This document shows positions 1-7,299 of a DNA stretch of 9,880 nucleotides, in pieces (within the stretch, counting starts at the first letter, position 1; every line of letters starts with the position of its first letter). The stretch is from Anaerolineae bacterium. Its GTDB lineage: Bacteria; Chloroflexota; Anaerolineae; Aggregatilineales; Phototrophicaceae. The DNA lies in NCBI GenBank assembly GCA_025454675.1, contig JALONZ010000162.1, forward strand, positions 1 to 9,880, given 5' to 3'. The position numbers and the translations under genes are program-made. Below the pieces are notes generated by a model. It did not search any database, was not told the origin of the DNA, and saw only the letters and a list, made by a program, of their open reading frames with translations.

Positions 1-1137
1 ATGACCACCATTACCGGACGTGAGCCACGTTTAGCCAGTGGATATATCAAAAAAGGGGAGCGCCGTCTCTCGCTCAAACGTTTTGCGACCATGTTGAATA
101 TGCTCCCCCCCGAAGCCGTATCCTTAGATGCGCTGTCGGTGGCGGTGAATAGCGACGAATTTTTTGTGCGGTTTAATGCCGCCAAAATGTTGTCACGGCG
201 GGGCGACCGCGATTCGCGCCTCATCATTGAAGATACGCTCAAAAAAGGGGAAGCCCCCTCGCGTGCCAGCGTTGCCCGCCATTTATACGGATTTTCGTGG
301 TTTGCCGCCGAGCCACTCATCCGCACTGCGCTGAAAGATACCGATTATCGGGTACGCGAATCTGCCATTTATGCCTTATGCGATTTGCGCGAATATAATG
401 CTTATCAATTGATGATAGAAGTGCTAAAAAATGAGGATGATAGCGTGCGCGAAGCGGCGGCATGGGGTTTGCGTGATTGCCAAGATTCGGCGGCTGTGCC
501 TGTATTAGAAGTGGTATTGCAAGCCAAAGACCCCGATGTGCGGATTAAAGCCCTCGAAGCACTCGGCGCGAATGACACCCCCGAAGCCATGCCCGTTGTG
601 CGTAATGCCATGAATGACCCTGAACCTGATGTCAAATATGCCGCTGTGTTGAGCCTATTGGAACTTTCTGGTGAATCATGGTTACAAGAATTATCAGGCA
701 TCATCGGGCGGACGCATGGCGTGACGTTGCAACAGGTGTTAAAAGGCTTTTTCCATGCGACCAATTACCTCAAAATTGATGTGGGCAAGAGTAAATCGGC
801 AGATATGATGATTGATGCCCTCGAAACCGCGTTGTTGGATGACATGCCTGCGGTGCGCTTGGCATGTATTTGGCCCCTCGCGTGGATGCGTCATCAACGC
901 ACGCCGATTGTATTGCGTAAGACATGGAATATCGAAACGGATAGCGCCGTGAAAGCCGAAATTGTGCGTATTTCCAATAGTTTGATGGTTGCTGATACAG
1001 GTGCGAGCAAAGAAGAACAACAATTTGCCGAAGATATTCTCAATCAAGCCATTAAAAGCACCGACCCCATCGTCAAAGCGGCGGCGGATTTAGTCGTGTT
1101 GGATAAACAAGAAGCGGCGGCGATAGCGAAAAAATGA
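1..1137 (+). CDS. HEAT-repeat protein (PBS-lyase-type HEAT repeats)
   Basis: The 378-residue protein is all helical repeats. The HEAT signature (acidic residue, then V-R/K, then an Ala/Leu-rich helix) recurs with V at residues 56, 118, 149, 180, 211, 285, 317 and 358. The spacing is exactly 31 residues from 118 to 211, and 56-118 is twice 31. HEAT arrays are protein-interaction scaffolds, and no catalytic motif is visible. There is no signal peptide or membrane segment, so it is probably cytoplasmic. The reading frame opens with ATG at base 1 of the window, so the true start could lie upstream and no ribosome binding site can be checked. The stop overlaps the start of the next gene (ATGA), which suggests translational coupling and a shared role with that membrane-anchored protein. 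It might be called a phycocyanobilin-lyase-like HEAT protein by similarity, but nothing supports lyase activity. The family call is firm; the function is unknown. Confidence 0.85.
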   Translation: MTTITGREPRLASGYIKKGERRLSLKRFATMLNMLPPEAVSLDALSVAVNSDEFFVRFNAAKMLSRRGDRDSRLIIEDTLKKGEAPSRASVARHLYGFSWFAAEPLIRTALKDTDYRVRESAIYALCDLREYNAYQLMIEVLKNEDDSVREAAAWGLRDCQDSAAVPVLEVVLQAKDPDVRIKALEALGANDTPEAMPVVRNAMNDPEPDVKYAAVLSLLELSGESWLQELSGIIGRTHGVTLQQVLKGFFHATNYLKIDVGKSKSADMMIDALETALLDDMPAVRLACIWPLAWMRHQRTPIVLRKTWNIETDSAVKAEIVRISNSLMVADTGASKEEQQFAEDILNQAIKSTDPIVKAAADLVVLDKQEAAAIAKK

Positions 1138-1901
1138 GCCGCTTGTTCAATTCTAATCGCAAACGCATGATTGGGGCGGTGGTTAGTATCACCGCCCTTA
1201 TGCTGATAACCCTCATCGTATGGTTGCAATTTCGCATCGTACCTGATGCGGAAGGCTTTTTGCCCGCCACCGCCACATCACACCCAACGGCGGGTGAAAT
1301 TATGGTACTATCACCCAGTGCGGGTGATACCCTATACGCCGAATTGATTTATATCGCGGGTGATATTCAAACTGCGCCACAAACCCTACGCGCACAAATC
1401 CGTGATATAGACGAAAGTATCCTCATCACTGCGCCCATCATGACGCAATTTGGTGCATGGGCAATCGAAATCCCGCGCCCTGCTTATATCGGTGAGGCGA
1501 CCATCGAAATCCTATCCGCCATAGACCCTTCTGTGATTCATGAGCGCATCCCAGTGTTTTTGGGTGATGGCACAACCCGCCCAAGCGGGACATTTGGCAG
1601 TCTGATAACCCCAACAGATGGCGACCAGATTGGTGGGGATACCATTTTGGTCAGTGGACGGGCTTCGGGGGTGATGGGCAATAAAATTCAATTGGTATTG
1701 CAAAGTGGCGATGGCACAACCGCCATTCATGAAGTCATCCTCAATCACCCGTACCGAATGGATGATATATTTTGGCAAACTGATTTACCGCTTGCGGGAT
1801 TGAGTGGTTCAGTGACACTCACCGCTTATTTTACCTCTCCCGATGCACCCGACCCCATTTTTAGCCGCGTGACATTGGTCATCACACAAGTAGCAGGGTA
1901 G
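1134..1901 (+). CDS. Membrane-anchored protein with two tandem Ig-like (Gmad2-like) domains
   Basis: The 255-residue protein begins with a short basic stretch (SNRKRM) and one hydrophobic helix at about residues 13-33. There is no clear cleavage site or lipobox Cys, so it is best read as a signal anchor with the rest outside the cell. Two beta-rich repeats follow, at about 55-143 and 156-251. Each starts with a similar turn: SPSAGDTL then IAG in the first, TPTDGDQIGG then VSGRAS in the second. This resembles the Gmad2/Ig-like fold found in many Gram-positive and Chloroflexota surface proteins; that assignment is inference from pattern. The ATG overlaps the upstream stop by 4 nt and has no good Shine-Dalgarno, so it is probably translated by coupling with the HEAT gene. 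No enzymatic residues are apparent. It could be an adhesion, cell-wall-binding or accessory lipoprotein-like factor. Confidence 0.7.
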   Translation: MSRLFNSNRKRMIGAVVSITALMLITLIVWLQFRIVPDAEGFLPATATSHPTAGEIMVLSPSAGDTLYAELIYIAGDIQTAPQTLRAQIRDIDESILITAPIMTQFGAWAIEIPRPAYIGEATIEILSAIDPSVIHERIPVFLGDGTTRPSGTFGSLITPTDGDQIGGDTILVSGRASGVMGNKIQLVLQSGDGTTAIHEVILNHPYRMDDIFWQTDLPLAGLSGSVTLTAYFTSPDAPDPIFSRVTLVITQVAG

Positions 1902-1904
1902 GGC

Positions 1905-2522
1905 ATGACGAAACATCGGTTTATCGCCATTGCGGGCAATATTGGCGCGGGTAAATCCACCCTCACCAAAATGCTTTCCGCACATTATAAGTGGCAACCT
2001 TTTTACGAAGCCAACGCGGATAATCCTTATCTCCCGGATTTTTATCAGGATATGGAGCGTTGGAGTTTTCATTCGCAGGTGTTTTTTTTGAGCAAACGAC
2101 TTGAACATCACCGCCAATTGGTGGATTTTAGTGGGCATGTCGTCCAAGACCGCACCGTATATGAAGATGCAGAAATATTCGCGCAAAATTTGTATTTGCA
2201 GGGCAAGATGCCAGAACGCGATTATCGCACTTATCGGCGCTTATATGAATCCATCAGCGCATTTTTGCCCCCGCCTGATGTGATTGTGTATTTGCAAGCC
2301 AGTGTAGATACGCTGATGGCGCTCATCAAAGGGCGTGGACGGGATTATGAAAAAAATATCGCCCGTGAGTATATAGACGGGTTAAATCTGTTATATGAGG
2401 CATGGATTGACCGTTGGACAAGTTGCCCTGTGTTGCGTGTGAAGATGGATATTATGGATTTTGTGAATCGCCCCAGAGATTTTCGGACGATTGTGACGGA
2501 TATTGATACGATTTTGGGGTAA
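1905..2522 (+). CDS. Deoxynucleoside kinase (dGuo/dAdo kinase family)
   Basis: This 205-residue protein is the usual length for the bacterial deoxynucleoside kinase family, which phosphorylates deoxyadenosine, deoxyguanosine or deoxycytidine at the 5' position with ATP (or another NTP) in nucleotide salvage. The P-loop GNIGAGKST is at residues 11-19. The catalytic-base glutamate is probably E35 in FYEANADNPYL. The substrate-binding QDR-T motif is at 81-84, and the arginine-rich LID RGRDYE is at 144-149. All key residues are present. The ATG follows the previous stop by 3 nt, with a purine-rich AGCAGGG just upstream, so the gene belongs to the same transcription unit as the HEAT and Ig-like genes. 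That partnership is not obviously functional. Base specificity cannot be told from the sequence. Codons 59-62 hold a run of eight T at 2082-2089, a possible slippage or sequencing-error site, but the frame stays open. Confidence 0.92.
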   Translation: MTKHRFIAIAGNIGAGKSTLTKMLSAHYKWQPFYEANADNPYLPDFYQDMERWSFHSQVFFLSKRLEHHRQLVDFSGHVVQDRTVYEDAEIFAQNLYLQGKMPERDYRTYRRLYESISAFLPPPDVIVYLQASVDTLMALIKGRGRDYEKNIAREYIDGLNLLYEAWIDRWTSCPVLRVKMDIMDFVNRPRDFRTIVTDIDTILG

Positions 2523-2548
2523 GAATCGCTAAGTCTAGCCTCTACAAT

Positions 2549-2554
2549 TATAAT
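2549..2554 (+). promoter_or_regulatory. Candidate -10 box (TATAAT) for the M1 peptidase gene
   Basis: A perfect TATAAT lies 33 nt ahead of the peptidase ATG, in the 65-nt gap after the kinase gene. No convincing -35 is present at 16-18 bp spacing (TCGCTA at 17 bp) and there is no extended TG. Promoter activity is therefore plausible but unproven. Transcription would begin near 2561. Confidence 0.45.
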
Positions 2555-2575
2555 TTGCTTCGTCAAATGTGTTTT

Positions 2576-2580
2576 AAGGA
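2576..2580 (+). promoter_or_regulatory. Shine-Dalgarno AAGGA deciding the M1 peptidase start
   Basis: AAGGA ends 7 nt before the ATG at 2588. This ATG begins a clean signal peptide (MKKFLWILFF...), whereas the in-frame TTG at 2555 would add 11 residues ahead of it and has no ribosome binding site. The ATG at 2588 is therefore chosen. Confidence 0.8.
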
Positions 2581-2587
2581 CAACTCA

Positions 2588-4300
2588 ATGAAAAAATTTT
2601 TGTGGATTTTGTTTTTTGTTAATCTGATTGTTGTGATACCGACGCTTGTATTTGCCCAAAATAATGATGACCTCGATGATACGGTGATTGGTGCAGAGGG
2701 CATCGGCGACCCGTATTATCCGAGTATGGGTAATGGTGGGTATGATGTTCAATCGTATGATATCACGCTTGATGTGGATATGGAAAATCAACAACTGAGT
2801 GGGACGGTTATCATTAGCGCCGTGACGACTCAAGCATTAGGTCAATTCAATTTTGATTTTGCACAATTAACCATCTCGACTTTGTTGGTCAATGATGAAC
2901 CCGCCGAATATCAACAACAGGATAATGAACTCATCATCACACCCAGCGAAATTTTGCCAGAAAATAGCCCATTCACGGTGACGGTTTCATATAGCAGTGA
3001 TACCAATAGTGAACGTTTGGGCAGTTGGACATTTTATGGCGAAGGCGTATTGGTTGCAGGTGAGCCGACTGGTGCATCGGGGTGGTATCCTGTTAATGAA
3101 CACCCGTCAGATAAAGCCGTTTATCGCTATTGCATCACTGTAGATGAAAAATATGTGGTTGGGGCGAATGGCACACAAGAGAGTGCTATCAGCGATGATG
3201 GTCGCACGACTTATTGTTCGTCATCGGATGACCCAATGAGCAGTTATTTAACCACTGTTGCCATTGGTGATTTTGAAATTGTCACCGATGAGACCACCAA
3301 CGGCATCCCGATTCGCAATTATTTTGGGGCTGGTGTGGATGAGGTGGCGCTCCAAGATTTTGTATTGCAAGCCGATATGATTGATTTTTTCGAGACAGTT
3401 TTTGGACCCTATCCGTTTGATGTGTATGGGTCGGTTGTGCATAATGTTGAACTTGGTTTTGCGCTCGAAACCCAAACCTTATCGGTATTTGGCAAGGCAT
3501 TCACCAATGAGAGTGTTATCGCCCATGAATTGGCGCATCAATGGTTTGGCAATGCGGTGAGTCCTGCGGAGTGGCAATATATTTGGCTGAATGAAGGGTT
3601 TGCCACCTATGCCGAGTCGTTATGGCTAGAGCATACACAAGGTGAAGAGGCGCTCAATCTGAATATTAAAGAAATGTATGCGAATATGGCGTATGTGAAT
3701 CAGACCTTTGAAGTCACCCGTGTCGAATTGGTTGGTTTGTTGTTACAGATACCGCTATCAGGAAAAATATTATCACAATCAGAAGCACAAGATGTCCTTA
3801 CCACCCTCATGAGTGGCATATTAACCCCCGAACAACTTGAAACCTTGATGACTCAGGTCGGTGATGAAATTAGCGATGCCGATTTGATTCGCCTGATTGG
3901 GACAGCCACATTCACGGGTGGGGAAGTGACACTACGCGGTGTGTATGACTCTTTTGTGATGCTGGACTTGCAGAATGTTGCGGATGAATGGGGCTTAAAT
4001 CCCGATGTTTTGGTGGGAAATCCGGGTGGGGGGAGTCTCTTTTCGGGGCAGGTGTATCAACGTGGCGCACTAACCCTTCATGCCCTGCGCCTAGAAATTG
4101 GCGATGAAGCCTTTTTTGAAACACTGCGTACCTATACCGCCCGTTATGATAATCTCAACGCTACGACAGATGATTTTATCAATCTTGCCGAAGAAATCAG
4201 TGGTATGCAATTGGATGACCTGTTTGATGGCTGGTTATATCAATTCGAGATACCCGATATGCCACAACTAGACTTGTATGCGGCAGATTTTCAGCCTTAA
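2588..4300 (+). CDS. Secreted M1-family zinc metallopeptidase (aminopeptidase N-like), with catalytic-domain insertion
   Basis: The protein has 570 residues. Residues 1-23 are a Sec signal peptide (basic N-end, long hydrophobic core, VFA cut before Q24), with no lipobox, so it is exported and soluble. Residues ~38-220 form the N-terminal beta domain, opening with DPYYPSMGNGGYDVQSYD, typical of this subfamily. The zinc site is HELAH at 313-317 with E336 as third ligand (HEXXH-X18-E), and the catalytic Tyr is likely Y490 in VYQRGA. The substrate-binding exopeptidase motif reads GFALETQ (290-296) in place of classical GAMEN; this ALE-T/NQ form is common in compact bacterial M1 enzymes. The protein ends soon after the catalytic domain and lacks the large C-terminal helical domain of E. 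coli PepN. E336 to Y490 spans 154 residues, against about 60-65 in well-known M1 enzymes, because of an extra segment at ~376-470. The frame is intact. Stop codons TAA and TAG are in tandem. It likely trims extracellular peptides for nutrition. Confidence 0.93.
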   Translation: MKKFLWILFFVNLIVVIPTLVFAQNNDDLDDTVIGAEGIGDPYYPSMGNGGYDVQSYDITLDVDMENQQLSGTVIISAVTTQALGQFNFDFAQLTISTLLVNDEPAEYQQQDNELIITPSEILPENSPFTVTVSYSSDTNSERLGSWTFYGEGVLVAGEPTGASGWYPVNEHPSDKAVYRYCITVDEKYVVGANGTQESAISDDGRTTYCSSSDDPMSSYLTTVAIGDFEIVTDETTNGIPIRNYFGAGVDEVALQDFVLQADMIDFFETVFGPYPFDVYGSVVHNVELGFALETQTLSVFGKAFTNESVIAHELAHQWFGNAVSPAEWQYIWLNEGFATYAESLWLEHTQGEEALNLNIKEMYANMAYVNQTFEVTRVELVGLLLQIPLSGKILSQSEAQDVLTTLMSGILTPEQLETLMTQVGDEISDADLIRLIGTATFTGGEVTLRGVYDSFVMLDLQNVADEWGLNPDVLVGNPGGGSLFSGQVYQRGALTLHALRLEIGDEAFFETLRTYTARYDNLNATTDDFINLAEEISGMQLDDLFDGWLYQFEIPDMPQLDLYAADFQP

Positions 4301-4314
4301 TAGATAATGAATTG

Positions 4315-4323
4315 TGATATAAT
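4315..4323 (+). promoter_or_regulatory. Extended -10 promoter for the 2-oxoacid:ferredoxin oxidoreductase operon
   Basis: The sequence TGATATAAT is a perfect extended -10 (TGnTATAAT). It sits 15 nt after the peptidase stop codon and 42 nt before the korA-like ATG. No good -35 is seen, which extended -10 promoters tolerate. Predicted transcription start is near 4330, giving a short leader of about 35 nt that contains the hairpin at 4343-4356. Confidence 0.7.
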
Positions 4324-4336
4324 CGTTTTTTTAGAA

Positions 4337-4365
4337 AGGAAAGCGCAATTTTGCGCGAGGAAAGC
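4337..4365 (+). promoter_or_regulatory. Leader with duplicated AGGAAAGC flanking a GCGCAA hairpin
   Basis: AGGAAAGC occurs twice, at 4337-4344 and 4358-4365. The second copy is directly joined to the ATG at 4366 and serves as the ribosome binding site. Between the copies, GCGCAA (4343-4348) and TTGCGC (4351-4356) can pair. The loop is tight: 2 nt, or 4 nt if the last pair opens. The first copy precedes an in-frame TTG at 4351 that would add only five residues. The ATG is preferred because its Shine-Dalgarno is strong and the product fits homologues better. Confidence 0.5.
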
Positions 4366-6207
4366 ATGGTGCTTGAAGCAGTCCCCAAACCCGTAATACA
4401 ACCAGATGCCACAGGCAAAATTATCAATGATTTTGCTTTTATGGTCGCCACAAAAAATGGTTCTGGTAGCCAAACCTCAAATAATGTTTTAGTAAAATCC
4501 CTTTTTAATATGGGCATTCCTGTTAATGGTAAAAATCTTTTTCCATCAAATATTAAAGGGCTACCCACATGGTATACGATTCGTGCCAGTAAAGATGGTT
4601 ATACAGGCAGACGCGCCACCACCGAAATTGCGGTGACATATAATCAAGACACGGCGGCAGAAGATATTGCCAATTTGCCTGCGGGCGGTGTTTGCATCAT
4701 CCCTGCCGATTGGAAATGGGGACATACCCGCGAAGATATTGTGTGGTATGAAGTGCCTGTTAAAGATATTATGAAAAAGATTGAAGTCAGTAGCGACCTA
4801 TCGAAGCGGGTCGAAAATATGACTTATGTCGGTGTCATCGCATTTATGTTTCATATTCCACTCGATGAAATTTGGAAAGCACTCCTCGAAAATTTTAATG
4901 GCAAAGAAAAACCCGCCAAACTCAATTTTGAAGCCGTCAAGCTGGCTTATGAATATGCCCAACAAAATTTAGTTAAAAAAGACCCGTTCTGGTTTGAATA
5001 TGACCATCAAACATCGGGTAAAATCCTCATCACAGGCAACGAAGCAGGGGCGCTTGGGTCAATTTTTGGCGGGGTGAATGTGGTCGCATGGTATCCGATT
5101 ACGCCATCCACCAGCCTTGTAGATGCAGTTTTGGATTATCAACACCTTCGCAAAGACCCCGAAACAGGCAAAATGACGATGGTGGTTGTGCAAGCCGAAG
5201 ATGAATTATCGGCGGCAGGCATGATTATCGGCGCGGGTTTTTCTGGCGCACGGTCAATGACCGCCACCAGTGGACCTGGGATTAGCCTGATGGCAGAATT
5301 TTCGGGGTTGGCTTATTATGCCGAAATCCCGTGCGTGATTTGGGATATTACCCGTATGGGTCCCAGCACAGGCTTGCCCACCCGTACCAGTCAGGGTGAT
5401 TTGCTGTTTACCCATGTGTTGGGTCATGGTGATACGCGCCAAATTTGTTTGTTACCCGCCAACCCAGAAGAAGCCTTTGAATTTGGCTGGCGCTCATTTG
5501 ATATTGCTGATATGGCGCAAATGCCTGTTTTCATCCTCAGCGACCTCGATTTGGGCATGAATAACTGGATGGCTGAACCGTTCCAATATCCTGATGAACC
5601 CATTCATCGGGGTAAAGTATTAAATGCCGAACAGCTTGAAGCCTTCATCAAAGAACATGGCAAATGGGGGCGTTATATGGATGTGGATGGTGATGGCATC
5701 ACCTATCGCACTTTGCCCGGCACCGACCACGCCCAATCTGCTTATTTCGCGCGTGGCACGGGTCATAATGACTTGGCGGCGTATAGTGAACGCAGTGACG
5801 ACTGGCTGAAAAATATGCACCGCTTGCACAAAAAATTGCAAACAGTCATCGGATTTTTGCCAAAACCCATTGTAGATGTTGACCCCGCCAAAAAAGTGGG
5901 CATTATCTCGTTTGGGACAAATGACCCTGCCATTCAAGAAGCGCGTGATATGTTGGCTAAACAGGGTGTCCAGACCAATTATTTGCGTGTACGGTCAGTC
6001 CCACTGTCTAAAGATGTGACCGATTTCATCAATTCGCATGAGCGCATTTATATCCCAGAAAATAATTTTGACGGTCAATTGTATCAGGTGATTTGCTTAG
6101 ACCATCCGCAAGACCTGACACATATCAAATCATTGCCGTTGGGTGATGGTTTGCCGATGACCGCGCATTGGTTGTTTAATAAGATTATGGCAGTGGAGAA
6201 TAAGTAA
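4366..6207 (+). CDS. korA: 2-oxoacid:ferredoxin oxidoreductase, alpha subunit with N-terminal gamma domain (KorA-type)
   Basis: This 613-residue protein fuses the gamma domain (about residues 18-205; GSGSQTSNN near 32-40) to the alpha subunit. Alpha domain I starts near 219 (ILITGNEAGALG) and carries YPITPS at 243-248, SGPGISLMAE at 302-311 and GPSTGLPTRTSQGDL at 332-345. The last segment holds the arginine region that contacts the 2-oxoacid carboxylate. A second alpha domain follows from about 508. With the beta subunit it oxidatively decarboxylates a 2-oxoacid, most likely 2-oxoglutarate, to acyl-CoA and CO2 while reducing ferredoxin, in the cytoplasm. The gamma-alpha fusion paired with a short beta subunit is the usual Kor-type arrangement in Actinobacteria, Chloroflexota and archaea. 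Pyruvate or branched 2-oxoacids remain possible, since specificity cannot be read with certainty. The gene is first in an operon with its own promoter, and the beta gene starts 2 nt after its stop. Confidence 0.92.
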   Translation: MVLEAVPKPVIQPDATGKIINDFAFMVATKNGSGSQTSNNVLVKSLFNMGIPVNGKNLFPSNIKGLPTWYTIRASKDGYTGRRATTEIAVTYNQDTAAEDIANLPAGGVCIIPADWKWGHTREDIVWYEVPVKDIMKKIEVSSDLSKRVENMTYVGVIAFMFHIPLDEIWKALLENFNGKEKPAKLNFEAVKLAYEYAQQNLVKKDPFWFEYDHQTSGKILITGNEAGALGSIFGGVNVVAWYPITPSTSLVDAVLDYQHLRKDPETGKMTMVVVQAEDELSAAGMIIGAGFSGARSMTATSGPGISLMAEFSGLAYYAEIPCVIWDITRMGPSTGLPTRTSQGDLLFTHVLGHGDTRQICLLPANPEEAFEFGWRSFDIADMAQMPVFILSDLDLGMNNWMAEPFQYPDEPIHRGKVLNAEQLEAFIKEHGKWGRYMDVDGDGITYRTLPGTDHAQSAYFARGTGHNDLAAYSERSDDWLKNMHRLHKKLQTVIGFLPKPIVDVDPAKKVGIISFGTNDPAIQEARDMLAKQGVQTNYLRVRSVPLSKDVTDFINSHERIYIPENNFDGQLYQVICLDHPQDLTHIKSLPLGDGLPMTAHWLFNKIMAVENK

Positions 6208-6209
6208 TC

Positions 6210-7262
6210 ATGGGCAAGAGTAAAGTCAATTCATTAGGTTTATCGCGTGAAGAATATAAGGGCAGACCAAGCACCCTTTGCCCTGGTTGTGGTCATGATT
6301 CTATCTCGAATCAAATCATTAGTACCGCCTTTGATATGGGGATTGACCAACATCGCATCCTCAAGATGAGTGGCATCGGCTGTTCCAGCAAAACCCCCGC
6401 CTATTTCTTGGGGCGGTCGCATGGGTTTAATGCCCTACATGGGCGGATGCCATCGGTTGTGACGGGCGCATTAATGGGCAATCCGTCTATGAAATGTGTG
6501 GCTGTCAGTGGGGATGGGGATACAGGGAGCATTGGCATGGGGCAATTCAAACATGCCATTCGTCGTAACATCCCATTTGTGTATATTATCGAAAATAATG
6601 GCGTGTATGGACTCACTAAAGGGCAATTTTCCGCCACTGCGGATGAGGGTCAAGAACTGAAATATTATGGGCGCAACGATTTGCCCGCCATTGACCTTGC
6701 ACTTGAAGCCATTATCGCAGGTGCGACCTTTGTGGCACGTAGTTTCTCTGGTGATTCCAAACAAGTCCAATCCTTGTTACAAGCCGCCTTGCGTCATCAG
6801 GGGATTGCCGTGATTGACATCATCAGCCCATGCGTGACCTTCAATAATGACCCCAAATCGAACAAAAGTTACGAATATGGCAAAGAAAATCAAATCTCTT
6901 TGCATGAAATTCAAGTTGTCTCACCGGGTTATGTGGAAGGCAAAGAAGAAATTACATTGGAAGAATCTGCCGCATATGATGCAGGTGAAATCATCAATGT
7001 GGATATGCACGATGGCACAACCATCCGCCTGAAAAAATTAGACCGCGAACATGACCCGCGCAATCGTTCAATGGCGATTAATGTGTTGGAACAATCACAA
7101 CGTGAACAACTTTTCATCACGGGTCTGATTTATTATGAAGAACCACGCCCAACATTAGCACAACTTGAAGATGTGTATGAAGGCGCATTGGGGACACTGG
7201 AAGAAAATCGTGTTCGCCCCAGCCAACAAGCCTTAGCCGATGTGATGGCGAAATTCAAATAA
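6210..7262 (+). CDS. korB: 2-oxoacid:ferredoxin oxidoreductase, beta subunit (KorB-type)
   Basis: The 350-residue beta subunit binds thiamine diphosphate and one [4Fe-4S] cluster. CPGCGH at residues 24-29 gives C24 and C27, SGIGCSSK gives C58, and C208 lies in ISPCVTFNN. These four match the spacing of the single-cluster ligands known for two-subunit archaeal enzymes. The TPP/Mg site is GDGD at 101-104 with NN at 129-130, followed by GVYGLTKGQ. The C-terminal extension (about 230-350) is typical of the family. There is no ferredoxin-like domain and no separate ferredoxin or delta subunit gene in the window, so electrons must go to an external ferredoxin. GGAG at 6195-6198, inside the end of the alpha gene, is the probable ribosome binding site (11 nt spacing). 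A strong intrinsic terminator follows 10 nt after the stop, so this is the last gene of the operon. Confidence 0.94.
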   Translation: MGKSKVNSLGLSREEYKGRPSTLCPGCGHDSISNQIISTAFDMGIDQHRILKMSGIGCSSKTPAYFLGRSHGFNALHGRMPSVVTGALMGNPSMKCVAVSGDGDTGSIGMGQFKHAIRRNIPFVYIIENNGVYGLTKGQFSATADEGQELKYYGRNDLPAIDLALEAIIAGATFVARSFSGDSKQVQSLLQAALRHQGIAVIDIISPCVTFNNDPKSNKSYEYGKENQISLHEIQVVSPGYVEGKEEITLEESAAYDAGEIINVDMHDGTTIRLKKLDREHDPRNRSMAINVLEQSQREQLFITGLIYYEEPRPTLAQLEDVYEGALGTLEENRVRPSQQALADVMAKFK

Positions 7263-7271
7263 ACCATATTG

Positions 7272-7299
7272 AAGGGCATGGTACCTCATGCCCTTTTTT
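7272..7299 (+). terminator. Rho-independent terminator of the korAB operon
   Basis: AAGGGCATG (7272-7280) and CATGCCCTT (7287-7295) form a perfect 9-bp stem around a 6-nt loop, with six T at 7294-7299. It lies 10 nt past the korB stop. On the - strand the hairpin follows the convergent DICT gene's stop, but it is followed by CAATATGG and not by a T-tract. It is therefore a good terminator for the + strand only. Confidence 0.93.

Noticed and set aside
405..764. 119-codon open frame on the - strand inside the HEAT gene
   Set aside because: It lies wholly within a well-supported gene and its product has no recognisable domain or start context.
739..1047. 102-codon open frame on the - strand inside the HEAT gene
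   Set aside because: It is an antisense shadow of the repeat gene with no recognisable fold.
118..1075. Phycobilin lyase (CpcE-like) function for the HEAT protein
   Set aside because: HEAT repeats of this type are widespread scaffolds. No phycobiliprotein genes are present, and lyase activity cannot be inferred from the repeats alone.
2528..2539. GCTA-AGTC-TAGC mini-hairpin after the kinase gene as a terminator
   Set aside because: The stem is only 4 bp with no T-tract, so it is too weak to call an intrinsic terminator.
2555..2587. TTG start giving an M1 peptidase with 11 more N-terminal residues
   Set aside because: It has no Shine-Dalgarno and would put MLRQMCFKDNS ahead of a complete signal peptide. 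The ATG at 2588 has AAGGA at good spacing.
5620..5937. 105-codon open frame on the - strand inside the korA-like gene
   Set aside because: The opposite strand encodes a clear conserved protein, and this frame shows no motif.
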